Source: Xylogone sp. PMI_703
Taxonomy: Eukaryota > Ascomycota > Leotiomycetes
Direction of reading: 5' to 3'
NCBI GenBank assembly: GCA_021399445.1
Contig: JAJTUQ010000001.1
Location: 5,766,001-5,830,000, forward strand
Length of the DNA stretch: 64,000 bases
Below are positions 11,487 through 22,470 of this stretch, one piece after another. The notes beneath the pieces are model-generated. The model did no database searches, was not told the origin of the DNA, and saw only the letters and a program-made list of their open reading frames with translations. How positions within the stretch are numbered: position 1 is the first letter of the stretch; the number at the start of each line of letters is the position of its first letter. Position numbers and translations under genes: made by a program.

Positions 11487-11887
11487 TCCATTCTGCTCTG
11501 CATTTTGCCTAGACGGTTTTGGCTTCTTGCCAAAACCGAATACTGCTCTGATAGAATCCCACTGTGATGGGAGGGCGAAGGGTATGCTAAGGAACCCTCC
11601 ACGCCCTTCAACGGTATCGGCAATGGAATAGCTATCCAATGCGGGAAAGAGTTTAGCAGGACGGTTTTCCCGTTTCTAATAAACTGATTTTAAGTGCATG
11701 AACCGTCGGGGCCCCCACGTCCTTCAACGACATCAGTAATAGGAAGAACCATCTGGCCAAAAAAAACCGACCAATCAATTACATATTGTGTTCCTATACT
11801 CCTGTACTCCCATCCTGTAAAAACTATTCTCTAGACATTATATCAGCAAGTATTTGTGTATTTTTAAGGGTTTACTAGACTTACTTT

Positions 11888-12500
11888 TTATCTGAGCGCA
11901 TAATAATATCGTATTTCTGGAAGTTTTATTAGCAAAGCATCTTGCTAATCTTTAGGATTTGATGTACTTACTTCGGTATGTAGTAAGAAGGAAATTATTA
12001 GTGTCGACAAGTCTGTTGAGTCTTATACGATCAAGTAAGGTAGTACCATTACCGCCGAGTGGTGTACCATCACCACGATCATTGAGTGGGAAGGCAGCAT
12101 TGCTGGTGATATGAGGGAGTGGGTCAACGGTCGTAGGGGTTGACGAGACTCTGTTGATAGGAGGGTGTTTGATACCGGCTGAATACTGCAGCACAAAAAT
12201 AGTGTTACTTTGAATTTGTATTGACACACTTCTCCTGCAAGTGGAAATCCACTTTGTGGAGTTGTAACGGGAGGGATCGTTGTTTCATTGCTTGTCGGGG
12301 CAGCACGGCTGAACCCCTTTTTGGTTGATTCCCACTGCTGCGGGAACGCGAACATCAGAGCCAGCACTGCAACTCCCATAGATACTGTTGCGATGATGAG
12401 ATCCGCTGTTCCCACTCTTGTGGCATGTAAAAGAAGCAGTGTCGGTATCAGTGATGTGGATTTGCGTGCAGTTTTCCCTCTTGATATTTGTAACCCTGAT
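11888..12500 (-). CDS. Unrecognised single-pass membrane protein (5' end uncertain)
   Basis: On the - strand three exon segments join in phase: up to 12230, then 12185-11972, then 11916-11888, with introns of 44 nt (GTGTGT...CTGCAG) and 55 nt (GTAAGT...GCTAAT...CTTCCAG). The first segment encodes a hydrophobic helix (DLIIATVSMGVAVLALMFAF) followed by PQQWESTKKGF and a Ser/Thr/Pro-rich region. The middle segment is Pro/Asn/Gly-rich; the end is basic (RKIRYYYALR). An in-frame ATG occurs at 12379, inside the helix, so the true start is probably in an upstream exon I cannot place. I recognise no domain. The duplicated FAxPxQW block at 11.6 kb suggests a local family. Confidence 0.35.
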
Positions 12501-12954
12501 ACTGTCAAGGCCGGTGGTAGAGATGGGCTATGATATTCACTACTCAGGATTAAGAAAAAAGAACCCTAAAACGAACTTGGTAGTAATAGTATGAATGCGA
12601 GGTTAATACTCTTGGATAGTGCTGGGAGGAGATGTGAAGTCTTCCGAGCTGTGGGGGTAAGAATCGTGCCTGAAGCGCTCGTTCTCTCCTGCCTCGGTGC
12701 AAGAGTCGTAGCTTCCATACTTGTCAAAGAGACAAACCATCATTGTTTCCGCATTGCTTCAAGCCGTCATTGGAAACAGGCTAGGGGACAAACGCCCTGT
12801 CCGTACCCATACTCGAAGCAGATGCATGTAGTATGGGTTTGGCTGTTAAAAGTTCAGCTCCATATGACACGTGAAGTTGAAACCTTATCAAACTCGAGAA
12901 AATAGGAGTGCTGAAAATGACTTAACTCCGTGTCAGAACAAGTATCATAGAATA

Positions 12955-13526
12955 TCATCCTGCTATTGGATCTGGCTTTGGAAAATACCAGGAAACAACT
13001 TCTATGACTGCCTCTTTCAAAGCTTCTGATTTCGGAGAGGTCGCTGTATCTATGTCTCCAAGGACAAAGAGCATCTCGGTGTGCCTGGTATAGCTCACGT
13101 TGAGCCTCCGAGAATCTGTAAGGAATCCTGCTCCGGATTCTTTTTGCATGGCGCTCGAGGGTTGAAGTGGAAAGCGGCAGTAGTTCTGGGACGAACATAG
13201 TGTTTGGCCTTTTTTATGTTGTGATAGGTATTGCAGTATTGGCATTCGATCTGATCTGGATGATCTTGCCATAACAAGTCCCAGAATCTGCCGACGATGT
13301 CGTAGTTCTCCTTTTTCTTTAGACTTAGAACGTATTTGTTACCAAGAGCTGAACGAATCCGTTGAGAACAGAGAGAAAACACGGCTGCGGATTCGGGTAG
13401 TAAGAAGCCGGCTGTATATTGGATGAGCTCGAGCGGAAGATTGTCAAATTGAGATGGAGTCTTGGAAGACGTGCCTTCCTGTATTTCGATCCTAATGCGG
13501 ATTTTAGGAACCGCAAGTAAACCCAT
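12955..13526 (-). pseudogene. F-box-like protein gene with one frameshift
   Basis: The - strand frame starts with an ATG at 13526. After about 25 residues it shows a fungal F-box pattern (FDNLPLELIQYTAGFLLPES, then CSQRIRSALG). Next is a Cys pair CQYC and a basic region ending in APCKK. There the frame breaks: the following conserved-looking block (ESGAGFLTDSRRLNVSYTRH and on to a stop at 12955) lies in another frame. The break coincides with a run of five T at 13141-13145 (five A on the coding strand), and the total length is one base short of a multiple of three. Either a one-base loss inactivated the gene or the run is mis-called. Fungal F-box proteins of this small type are often multicopy and unstable. 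Confidence 0.6.
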
Positions 13527-16500
13527 TATGAATTTGGTATCCAGGCTTGGTAAATGATAGTCAAAGAGAAGAGAATGTATCTATGCATGTAGCATAGGCT
13601 ACAATATATATGGTTGGGAGATGCAGGCCGTTCCATAACTGAGATCGACGCCATGTTTCGAGTTCTATCTCCAGTTTAAACCGAAATATTTATTCAAGCG
13701 TAATGCGCGACCAAATGTAGAGCCTATACCATAACTCCGCAGACTATGGTTTGACTAACCTAGGAGCAGTAAAAGGTATAATAGAACGACACCAGCGTAT
13801 ATCCGTACGTTTTTATCAACCAATCTCTCCCCGTCCCCAAGGGCTGTCGCTTGCTGTCAATCAGTTTCTTTTTTGAAAAATTATCTACTGTACCGAATTA
13901 GATTTATCCTTGATGAGGGCTTAGAGCTGCAAACTGTAAAGGTTATTCGAAGTAGTCTCTTGTTCCAACCAATCAGTAGATTCGTGACGTTTTAGCGTTT
14001 GGGCAATACCAATAAGATCTTTTGCTCGTTGGGGCTAAGAACAATACAGCTAGTAGGTTTACCGTGGTTAGCATCAGCACGTGAGGGACAGCTGAAGGAA
14101 ACTGGAGAAAGGTTGCATAACTGCATAACGTGGCATGCACAAAATTTGGTACGGTATTATTCTTAGAAATGGGCGGGTGAGCCCAGGCAGCAAAGCACAT
14201 TGGGCATCTTGAAGGATATTAGCCTCAGGTCACACTCCCACCCACACCAACACCCACAAACCACCGTCACACTGCACAGTTGACATGCGCAAATCATCGC
14301 GGCCATGGTCAGCGCGGATCGGGTCGACCAGTTATCCAGCGCTCCAGGCGTCGGGTTCCTGCGGAAGCGTCCACGGCCACCAATCGCTGCGACGTTCTCC
14401 CTGCTCTCCAGAGGTCCGGCGGCCTGGCCCTGCTACACCCTCCCAGAATCTACAAAACGTGGACACGTCGCCACGTCAGAGGCTCGAACACCCTCACGGC
14501 ACTTCACCCACGACTGGCATCTTCCGCGCTTGCTGTGTAGAGGATGCATGAGCACACCACCAGGCTGAGAGGGCTGACTTGAGATCAGGAAATCCTTCTG
14601 ATGTATCCGTGGGGGGCAAGAGCAAGAAGATAGAGGAGGCGTGAGAGGAGCCTGAAGGAGAGAGAAAGATAGAGCGCACCAGGCTGAGCGAATGGGAAAC
14701 ACCTGGCCTCCTGCTACTGGACCACAACCCAGCACACGACAGCCAAATCCAGAGACGCCGCCGGATAATCGAACGGATGGTTGCTTCTTCAGCCCTGCAA
14801 AACCTCAGTCCCTTGGCGGAACAGGGGCTTCTCCGGCCTCCAAGATGGCGTCCTCCTTTCTTCCATCTTTGCCGTAAAAACGGGCGGATTGGATGCTGAC
14901 GGGCTTCTTGGACCGGCCCGAGAAGTCGTCGGCCTTTTTACCATGCTGATGGATGATTGCTTTCTCTCTCACGTAAGGCATCCCTCCTTCCTAGGGGCTC
15001 GGAATTCCTTCGCTTGGGCGCAATTACAAAGCCGTTCTGGAATCCTCCTACAAATTCTCGTACAAGGATTGTAAGGAAAAGGGTATTTTTGCTTCCGGAC
15101 AATTAGTTCCCTTCCACATCTCCGACGGAGTCCGCATCGTCAGTTCCTCGTCTCTATCCATATAGGTATCGCTACATTTTCGTATCGCTACCCCTCAGTT
15201 TATCGATACCAGTACCGAGAGTGCCCTCCATCCGAGCGCAGACCCGCAGGTTACTCATGGAGCACCGTGTTTACCATACCTCCGTATCTCTGATGATACC
15301 AAGCGACCTGTGACCTGATGAAAGGTTACTTTTGTGGTGAGAGCAACGGTCCAAGTACGCCTCTGTTGCTGTAGCTCGAAGATCTAGTGAAACGCCCCAT
15401 TTCCACGACGAGTACTAGGACCTCACCGCCGTTCAAGAGCCAGCGCTCCTCATAGACCCCCGCAGCTAAAGACCAGAAGATCCCACTGCTGGCATGAAAA
15501 TGGACAAATCGACGGCAGTATCGTATTTCTCTTTTTTCTGATTGCTTGGTGGGTGTTGCCTAATAGCCCTGTAATTATGAATTTCTCCCACGATCCACGC
15601 AGTACGCGTGACGGCGAGACTCAAAGTTGTACCGTAAACCACCAGCTGTTGCGCAGTCCATGACTCCCAGTGATGGCGCTGGGTTTAAATTAAACACGTC
15701 GATGTCGTGGCAGGCGTGGGAGTCGTCGAGGAGATTGTAGGTCTTTGGGCGTGGGCGGCATCCGAACGCGGCCATCTCAGCATGCCCACGTTGCGATGAG
15801 TGTTACCAGAAGGATTGGGTGGATTTTGCAAGAGGGCAAAGAGGGTATGAAAGGCAAGAAAGAAGAGGAATTGTAGGGGATCCTGCCGTAGAGCGCTCGT
15901 TGCTTTTTGAATGTCTCACAGGCTGCCGGCGCGCGAGAGAGGGATAGTTAATTCGGGTCCAGCCCCAGCAGCCAAACCCAGGGCAGCCGAGACGGGCCTA
16001 GTGCGGTAACTTTGTTGTCTGACAGTCAACGGTCAGCACACAAATCCCATGCAAGGCCTTTCTTTCGCCGTAACAAATCTCACCCTCGCTCTCGCTCTTC
16101 TTCACGCCCATCTCTCTCTTTTCTTTGCCAACTTTCCACGTCGCCCATCGCCTTCCTCCTCGACACTCTTCCCAAACATCGCTCGTTCAACGACTGAATG
16201 GATTTCGCCTCATCTCGGACTACTCCAGGACGCTGCTCTGTGCATGACACAGCGTTGTATCCCGCTGCCATCGCCGGCCACTGTGCCAATCAAAGCAATA
16301 CGTCAGACCAGAGGGCGGATTGGCGATTCCCTCGTTTGCGGTTACGTCGTGCGTGAATTCCAAGCAACGCCCACCACATCCACCTCCCATCCTCCTCCAC
16401 CACCACCACTCATCCGGTCGCGTCACCATTACCTCACTACGCTCTGCTTGTCTTACTTAGCCGCGCTGTGAGGTAAGAGAGGCAAGCAGTAGATCTAATT

Positions 16501-16543
16501 GCTCGCCGCGCTGCATGACCAGCCCTTCTGCTATAATTCCATC
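13527..16543. other. Intergenic region upstream of VAC7
   Basis: About 3 kb. A GC-richer patch at 14.28-14.57 kb is open in all three + frames at once, which is composition rather than coding. The final 0.5 kb (16.05-16.5 kb) is C/T-rich and is probably the VAC7 promoter and 5' leader. No protein, RNA gene or repeat recognised. Confidence 0.55.
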
Positions 16544-19269
16544 ATGGAAGACCGCAACGCCGTCACTACTACTTCATCCCGGTCGGCCACTGACGGCCTC
16601 GACGCTGTCATCCCCAGGCCCGACCAGAAATCGACCTCATCCCCAGCATTGAAGCCGCTCAACTTCGATGCGTCCTTCACCTCATCGCCATCGACTCTGA
16701 GAAAACCACAGCCAAAACGGGTCGCCTCGGCTGCTAGTACTCCGGTAGCATCCCGAGAATCATCTCCAGTTCGACCTTATCCGCCAAAGTCCAACTCATC
16801 ATCGCGGCTGAGCGGTCCAGGCAGGACAAGGAAGAACAGTTTTACTGAGCTCAGTTCGTCTCGGAATAACAATTCAAACGGCAATCCACCATCGACCGCG
16901 GGCCCTCAGAGAACGCTATCAATAACGTCACCCCCAATCCTCAGTCCAACGCCATCGAACCCAGCCATACGAAGCCCAGTTCCCCAGAGACCTCCCCCGA
17001 CGTCAGAAATTCGAGAAGTACCACGATGGCCCGTATCCCCCAGGTTAAGGTCGCCGCCACCCATGAATAGACCAGCCGCCCCACCACCTCGGAAATCAGA
17101 CCAAGATATCCCCGCTATCAGTATTCAACAAGGAACCCCACCAGGCGATGGAGGAGTCAGATTAGCTACACCCAGTAACGATACAGAGGATGCAGCATCG
17201 ACTGCAACTGTCATGAGGACAGCGCCAAGAGGGATCGTCGGAGGGAGCTCGACGCTGGAGACGGTCCAGGAGGTCAGCCAGCCCGGCACTCCTGGGCCTC
17301 GGGGAATCGATACGCTCATTGAGAATGCATCTAGGGCATCATCGGAGCAGGATACTGCGACGGAAAATGGAACATCTAAATCAGTGCAGAGGAAGCCCAG
17401 TTTAACAACAACAAATGAGAGCGGTAGTGACAGTGGTGGCAAAGGCGAGATCAAACTTCGTTCAACTTCAGCTGCCCCATCAACATTACGCGCTAGTAAT
17501 CCTCCCAAGTCTTTCAGCACGACTTCTGTAGGAAGATCAAAGGCTCTAGGAGAAGGATCTACCATGACCGTCGAGACAGAGACAGTGAGCTCTATCCCTC
17601 AGGTCGCAGTAGGGGTAGGAGCTGGAGGAGCAGGAGCAAACGGTAGCTTGCGAGCAAAACCCAGTTCGGAAACAATACGCCCAAAGAAAGAGAAAAGGAG
17701 AACTAGGAAGCCACCGTCGGCAACTTCTGGCACAAGTAAGTCATGGGTTTTTTATTCATTTGCCCATCATTGTCATATCATGTTGGCTGGATGTATCATT
17801 GTATTGGTAGCCTTAGAAAGATTGCATACAGCTGTAGCATGAGTTGTCCCAGCTGTGTGCTCCACGATTCTTACATCTCGTGGCTCTAGCTTGGATATAT
17901 AACTATTTTGCTAACTTCAATTCTAGCTTCTTCAAAGGCAGATTTCTTCGAAGCCAAAGTTGCAAGTGCTGTTGATGAGGCAGACTCCTCCGATTCAGAG
18001 GAGACATTCGTGTACGAATCCAATCCTCCTGATGCAAACGACCGACCACGACGGTTTCATTCACGAACCCCTAGTACAACATCAATGGCAAGTCAAATTG
18101 ATCAAAGAAATGGATCGCGTTCCATGGCCGATAGTGGACAGGCCGTCGCAGTAAAGAAGAGTATGAAATTCGCTAGCACATACACCAGCAACGGCGAGGG
18201 GAATGCCGGCGATGACGACGCCGCTGGTACCATTCGAGCTAGCAGAGGTGCAGGTAGAGGAACGACACACCATCACCACATTGGCCGATGGGGTCGTAAT
18301 GGCGGTAATGGCCACCAGTCACTATTTGATGAAGAATCTCCTTTTTCAGCTTCTACAAAATCGAAGTCAAGGCCCATGAGTCCAAGGGTAGGGAACCCTC
18401 GGCTATTTGGAAATGGAAAAAAGCAATCACCGATATCCTCTGGATACGACCTAGACAACGGAGCGGACGACGAGAGGACACCACTCATATCTACTGTGCG
18501 ATCCAGCAGATCATCCCGATCTAGGCGTCAGGGTGGCTCCTCCCTCCGACAACTTGAACATCAGGCAGCTCGGCAGAATCGTTCTTGCTGGAGCCGATTT
18601 CTCGGCTGCTTTGTATTACTTCTAATGATTGTATTAGTTATCTCGGGGGCACTGGGATTTATGTTTGCAACGACGCAGCCGCTCACAGACGTCAAAATCC
18701 TTGCATTGAAGAATGTGTTAGCCAGTGAACAAGAGCTTATCGTAGACATGGAAGTCTTGGCTCAGAATCCGAACTTGATTATGGTTACAATCGACGCTAT
18801 GGATGTAGTTGTCTTTGCAAAATCAAAGTACGCCGGCACTGATGAAGAGTGGTGGAATCGTCCAAAAACATGGGAACGTCGGAAACGATGGGGAGTTCAT
18901 AGGCGAGACGATGATCCGAAAGACCGACCTCCTGAAGACGATCCTGCAACAAACCCAAATCTTGAGATTGGACACATATATGAATTCGACAGTCCACTGA
19001 CATTCGAAGGCTCTCCATTCAAACACAGTCTCGCAACTTCCACCGGTGAAATACGTGTTTCCAAACCGGGAAATTCAACTGTACCAAGCGGCTCTGAGCG
19101 ATGGGGACAGGTTTTGCAGCACGAGTTTGAGCTCATTGTTAGAGGGACGTTAAGATATACTCTACCCCTTGGCCAGAAAATCCGCAGTGTAGGCGTTGAA
19201 GGGAGGGTAACTGTCAAGCCGAACGCAGCGGACCACGATCCAACCCCAGGCACGGTGCATACCAATTAA
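16544..19269 (+). CDS. VAC7: Vacuolar segregation protein 7 (Vac7), PtdIns(3,5)P2 regulator
   Basis: Vac7 is a vacuole-membrane activator of the Fab1 lipid kinase complex, controlling PtdIns(3,5)P2 and vacuole size and inheritance. Exons 16544-17735 and 17927-19269 give 844 residues. The N-terminal half is disordered, rich in Ser/Pro/Thr/Arg. The conserved Vac7 block follows the intron: SSKADFFEAKVASAVDEADS at about residue 398, then SEETFVYESNPP. A single transmembrane helix (FVLLLMIVLVISGALGFMFA) sits near residues 624-645, followed by a roughly 200-residue lumenal-type domain resembling the LEA-2-like C-terminus of the family. The first in-frame ATG (16544) is used; frame upstream of it lacks another ATG. 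Family assignment is strong; the long low-complexity N-terminus is normal for it. Confidence 0.93.
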
Positions 19270-20309
19270 ACGATTTCTCCTTACATATTCAACTACCAGA
19301 CCTCTCCTTTCCTTTTCTTGAACGACAATCAACTTATAATGCACCAATCTTCAACACTTAACGACCGAAAAGTTCTATTTCTCTTACATTATGTCATTCA
19401 TTTTTTTTGGTCTGTATATTGAGCGTTGGGAGCAAGCGGCGCAAAGATACGGCATGTGTATTCTGTATAAACTTACTTCCAAGACCGGGAAAGCCGGGGT
19501 GTAAACGCGCGAGCGAATAGGGGGGACCTTTGCGTTTTTTTAATGTTCTATAACGACCTATCAAAGACTGAAAATCTTATGCAAAGCAGGAGTAGACGTT
19601 CTGGGATACCATCCTGTATGGAGTTGAACTGGGTAGTCTTGTATAAAGAGGGGCCATATACATGAGGAGCTCTACATTGAAAAGTTCTCTAGAAATGACT
19701 TGTCCTTCTTGTTCGTATTAGTTTTTTTTTGTATCTGTTGGTTAGATCAACATAAACTTTCGTGATTTGGCTACTCGATCAATCATCTTCTCATAGTGCT
19801 TTGTAAGTGCTTTGAATGTTGAACTATAATTATTTAAAGTCAGTATCATGTGGGCTTGGGCATGTACAGCAATCTAATCATTGTACTCATTTGGCTAAGA
19901 TCTTCGATTCATTCTGATACTTCTATCATTCTTTATCATTCTTACCTTCTTCTTCCTTCCTTACCGGGGGGTCTCATACAGAGTCAAATGCTAAAACTAG
20001 TATAAAGACAAAGAGAGTTGGAAATTATACAGAATGATGTCTTTATACAGAGGCTTGACTTTTAACAGGGCCCAGATTGTGATCATGATGATGTAAAAGG
20101 TTGATGAATTCAGATTCGTGAAGCGAATCTTGAGATTATAACTTGTGAGAACCCAGATATAAGGGGGTATAAGCAGCCAGTTCAACTGGAGTTCTCCTTT
20201 TGTTCTGAGATAACTATTAATGCCTAAAATACAGAGAGCGCGGATATCGCGCGAGTGTAAACTCAGATGTGTAATAAAACTACAGTACCAAACTACTAAG
20301 CGCTAATAG
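19270..20309. other. VAC7 3' flank and AT-rich spacer
   Basis: Immediately after VAC7 lies its presumed 3' UTR, then AT-rich DNA. A segment at 19984-20016 (gtcaaatgctaaaactagtataaagacaaag) resembles 20690-20722, another sign of local duplication. No gene seen. Confidence 0.5.
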
Positions 20310-20667
20310 CTACTGACCATAACACAGATTGTCAGCAGACGGTAGAGAGTGACTAGATGCCAAGCTGTTTACGGGTGGCGGAAGTTGGACAGAGACCACA
20401 TCGGGAGGTAGTAAAGGTTCAGGAGAAACCACATCAGTAGGTGGCGGAGATTGGACAGAGACCACACCAGGTGGTGGAGTGTTGACAAAGGGAGGTTGAA
20501 CATCTGCGAGAGTCGAGGGAGTCGAGAGAGAGTAAGCATTCATCACTATCTTCATTGCGAGTGCCATCATCATTGCGGTGACCATCTTCGTTGTGAACAT
20601 CATCTCCGTTGTGACCATCATCTTCATGTTGGCCATCTTCTCTCATGTTCGTCATTTCCTCAATCAC
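20310..20667 (-). pseudogene. Low-complexity repeat-coding fragment (second cluster)
   Basis: Two overlapping - strand frames. One reads degenerate hexads such as DDGHNG, DDVHNE, DGHRND, DGTRNE, matching the pattern of the perfect DDAQNR repeat at 11.4 kb. The other reads an 11-residue Pro-rich repeat of the form PPPxDVVSVQx. A 43-nt GTGATG...CGCAG intron could join them in phase, but it is very short with no clear branch site. No start codon context or domain is recognised. This may be a repeat-bearing exon of the same family as the 9.6-12.5 kb cluster. Confidence 0.3.
20374..20490. repeat. 33-bp tandem repeat, about 3.5 copies
   Basis: Units begin at 20374, 20407, 20440 and 20473 (partial): ggtggcggaagttggacaga and derivatives. 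The unit is divisible by three and encodes the PPPxDVVSVQ repeat on the - strand. Confidence 0.8.
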
Positions 20668-22218
20668 GCTGGTCGGCCTTGCATAGGGTCAGAAGTTGAA
20701 ACTAGTGTAAAGCCAAAGGGTTGTGACTTACTTGGAATGAGGATGTCAGAAATCCTGCACGACAGAGGATTCTGAGCAATTGTCATACTCGAATTGATTG
20801 ACCGGATGTTAATTGGTTTGAGCCGGGGCATTATTGTTGATTCTCATCTTGAGGATTTCCATCCTGGGCCCTTTGCCTGCAAGTGAAGCAGAAGTAGAAA
20901 ATCCCGGTAGAGCGCCATTGTTGAGGTAGTGTTAAAACAACAGAAGAACAGCGGCGACATGTATAGACAATAGCAGCAGTATGAGTTGGAAGCTGATGCC
21001 GTTGTCACTGTTGATGCCGCTGGGAGTGAGAAGTGTTTGGAGCTAGAGGTTCCCCTGCTGCCCAAGTTCTCGCTCTTTCCCTAGATGAATGGTAAACATG
21101 GAGGTTTCCTTCCTGAATGGTGTTGACAGGTGTATGTCAGATATATCACAATAAACAGTGAATCTCTGCTGCCTAAGCTAAGTAGAGTCTATTAGCAATT
21201 TCATTTCTAACTTCCTCGGTGAGAATAGGTTCTAGATAACAGAAGACGGTAGTTCTACGTCCGTTTGGCAGACTGCATGGATCATGAGTGCATTACTCAG
21301 CATCTAGACATGTCCACGTATAATGTAAATGGTAATGAACAGTGAGGACACTGTTACATCCATACCATGCCTTGCGATCGCTGAACGTATTTCAGAAATA
21401 TCCAAACCTTTGAGGTTTAGATACGACAATACTTAGAAAAGATATCTACCAGGAAAAGAGCTGGGGAGGCATTAGTGAATGGCTGTTGAGTATGATAGAT
21501 GGAGCCTCAAGATAAATGAGGATCCAGTGTCGATACAGATTATGTTAACCGGTGAATATATTATCATGACTCTATCAAAGAACAGCATGAACAAATAGTA
21601 TGGCTTTATGTGCCTGCAGTAGGAGATATTCATCTCATCAATGAGAATATTCACTATTAATCAAAAATTGTCTGTAATGATGAAAAGGGGGCAACTTAAC
21701 ATAGCCCGAAGTTTGTTGCTACGTCCAAAAATTGAACAGAATTCTTAGTGACTCGGACAGTTGATATAGTACCTGTTGTTGTTCTAATTGTAAGGGCTAT
21801 GAACCTACAGTACCCTTAAACAGCCTATATATCCCTCACGGTTGGCCACCCTAAGAATCAGGTATTGCTTCCATAAACAGTCCAGATTCCAATGACCCAT
21901 TCACTATGACTAACTGAGCCATACTTGCACCACAGTCGTGATAGCAGAATTGGATTAGGCTTATGCAGGAGACCATTTATACACAGAGGAACTAAGAATG
22001 CATCATCCGTAGCCATTAACTGAATATATATATGTATACTCGGATTAACTATTCATCCTACTACTAGTAAAGATTAGCACTCCATAAAGGCAGCTTATTT
22101 GAAGAATACCAATAAACTTATACTTCACTGGATTGATCTTTTTCCCAGGCGGATCGTGATGATTTAAATATCAATACAAAGCTATAAGTAGCTTGACTAC
22201 CCGTGTTGGTGTTGAGTC
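20668..22218. other. Gene-poor AT-rich stretch
   Basis: No convincing coding sequence. It contains the third copy (21878-21920) of the dispersed unit found at 10604 and 11117. The rest may be relic DNA of duplicated genes or transposons, but no terminal repeats or transposase residues are visible. Confidence 0.45.
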
Positions 22219-22470
22219 TTATACGTCCACATTAGAAGCCTGGCCCTTGGCCTTTTCCGAACGATGACGGAGGAATTTTCTGATCGATTGAACGCAATTT
22301 AAGAGTGAGCCAATCGTAGTGATAATTATGCAAATGAGTATAACAATCGAGAGGTTCGTGGCTCCCTCCATTATGAGTTGCCGCGTAATAATGGCAGTGT
22401 TGGTATTGCTAGAGTGAGGAGTATTGGAAACTGGTAGGACCCTGCACCGCCCGTCAGTAGTTGTTTTCAT
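22219..22470 (-). CDS. Small single-pass membrane protein or last exon (family member)
   Basis: An 83-codon - strand frame from ATG 22470 to TAA 22219. It has a Thr/Asn/Ser-rich N-terminal part, then ITRQLIMEGA, a hydrophobic helix (LSIVILICIIITTIGSLL), a basic patch (RKFLRHRSEKAKG) and the end SNVDV. The arrangement parallels the exon at 10264-10458, so the two look paralogous. A splice acceptor (GTGCAG) occurs inside the frame, so it may be the last exon of a longer gene rather than a complete protein. No domain recognised. Confidence 0.38.
   Translation of the reverse strand: MKTTTDGRCRVLPVSNTPHSSNTNTAIITRQLIMEGATNLSIVILICIIITTIGSLLNCVQSIRKFLRHRSEKAKGQASNVDV

Larger units (their letters stand above)
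9498..11887. other. Accessory island: duplicated, decayed gene fragments
   Basis: About 2.4 kb without an intact gene I can defend, but rich in internal duplication. It holds a 45-bp exact direct repeat (9593-9637 and 11174-11218), four intron-like GCTAAT...CAG modules on the - strand, an 18-bp minisatellite at 11341-11486, and a transmembrane exon at 10264-10458. These are listed separately. The pattern suggests repeated local duplication of a - strand gene followed by decay. Confidence 0.55.

Noticed and set aside
11255..11512. + strand frame with EHHLCS repeats
   Set aside because: It is the antisense reading of the minisatellite. The - strand frame continues into a block with a paralogue at 12.3 kb, the + strand frame does not.
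14280..14570. Three overlapping open frames on the + strand
   Set aside because: All three frames are open at once, which reflects base composition. No conserved motif, splice site or codon pattern singles one out.
17125..17565. 146-codon - strand frame inside VAC7
   Set aside because: Shadow of a low-complexity coding region, no motif.
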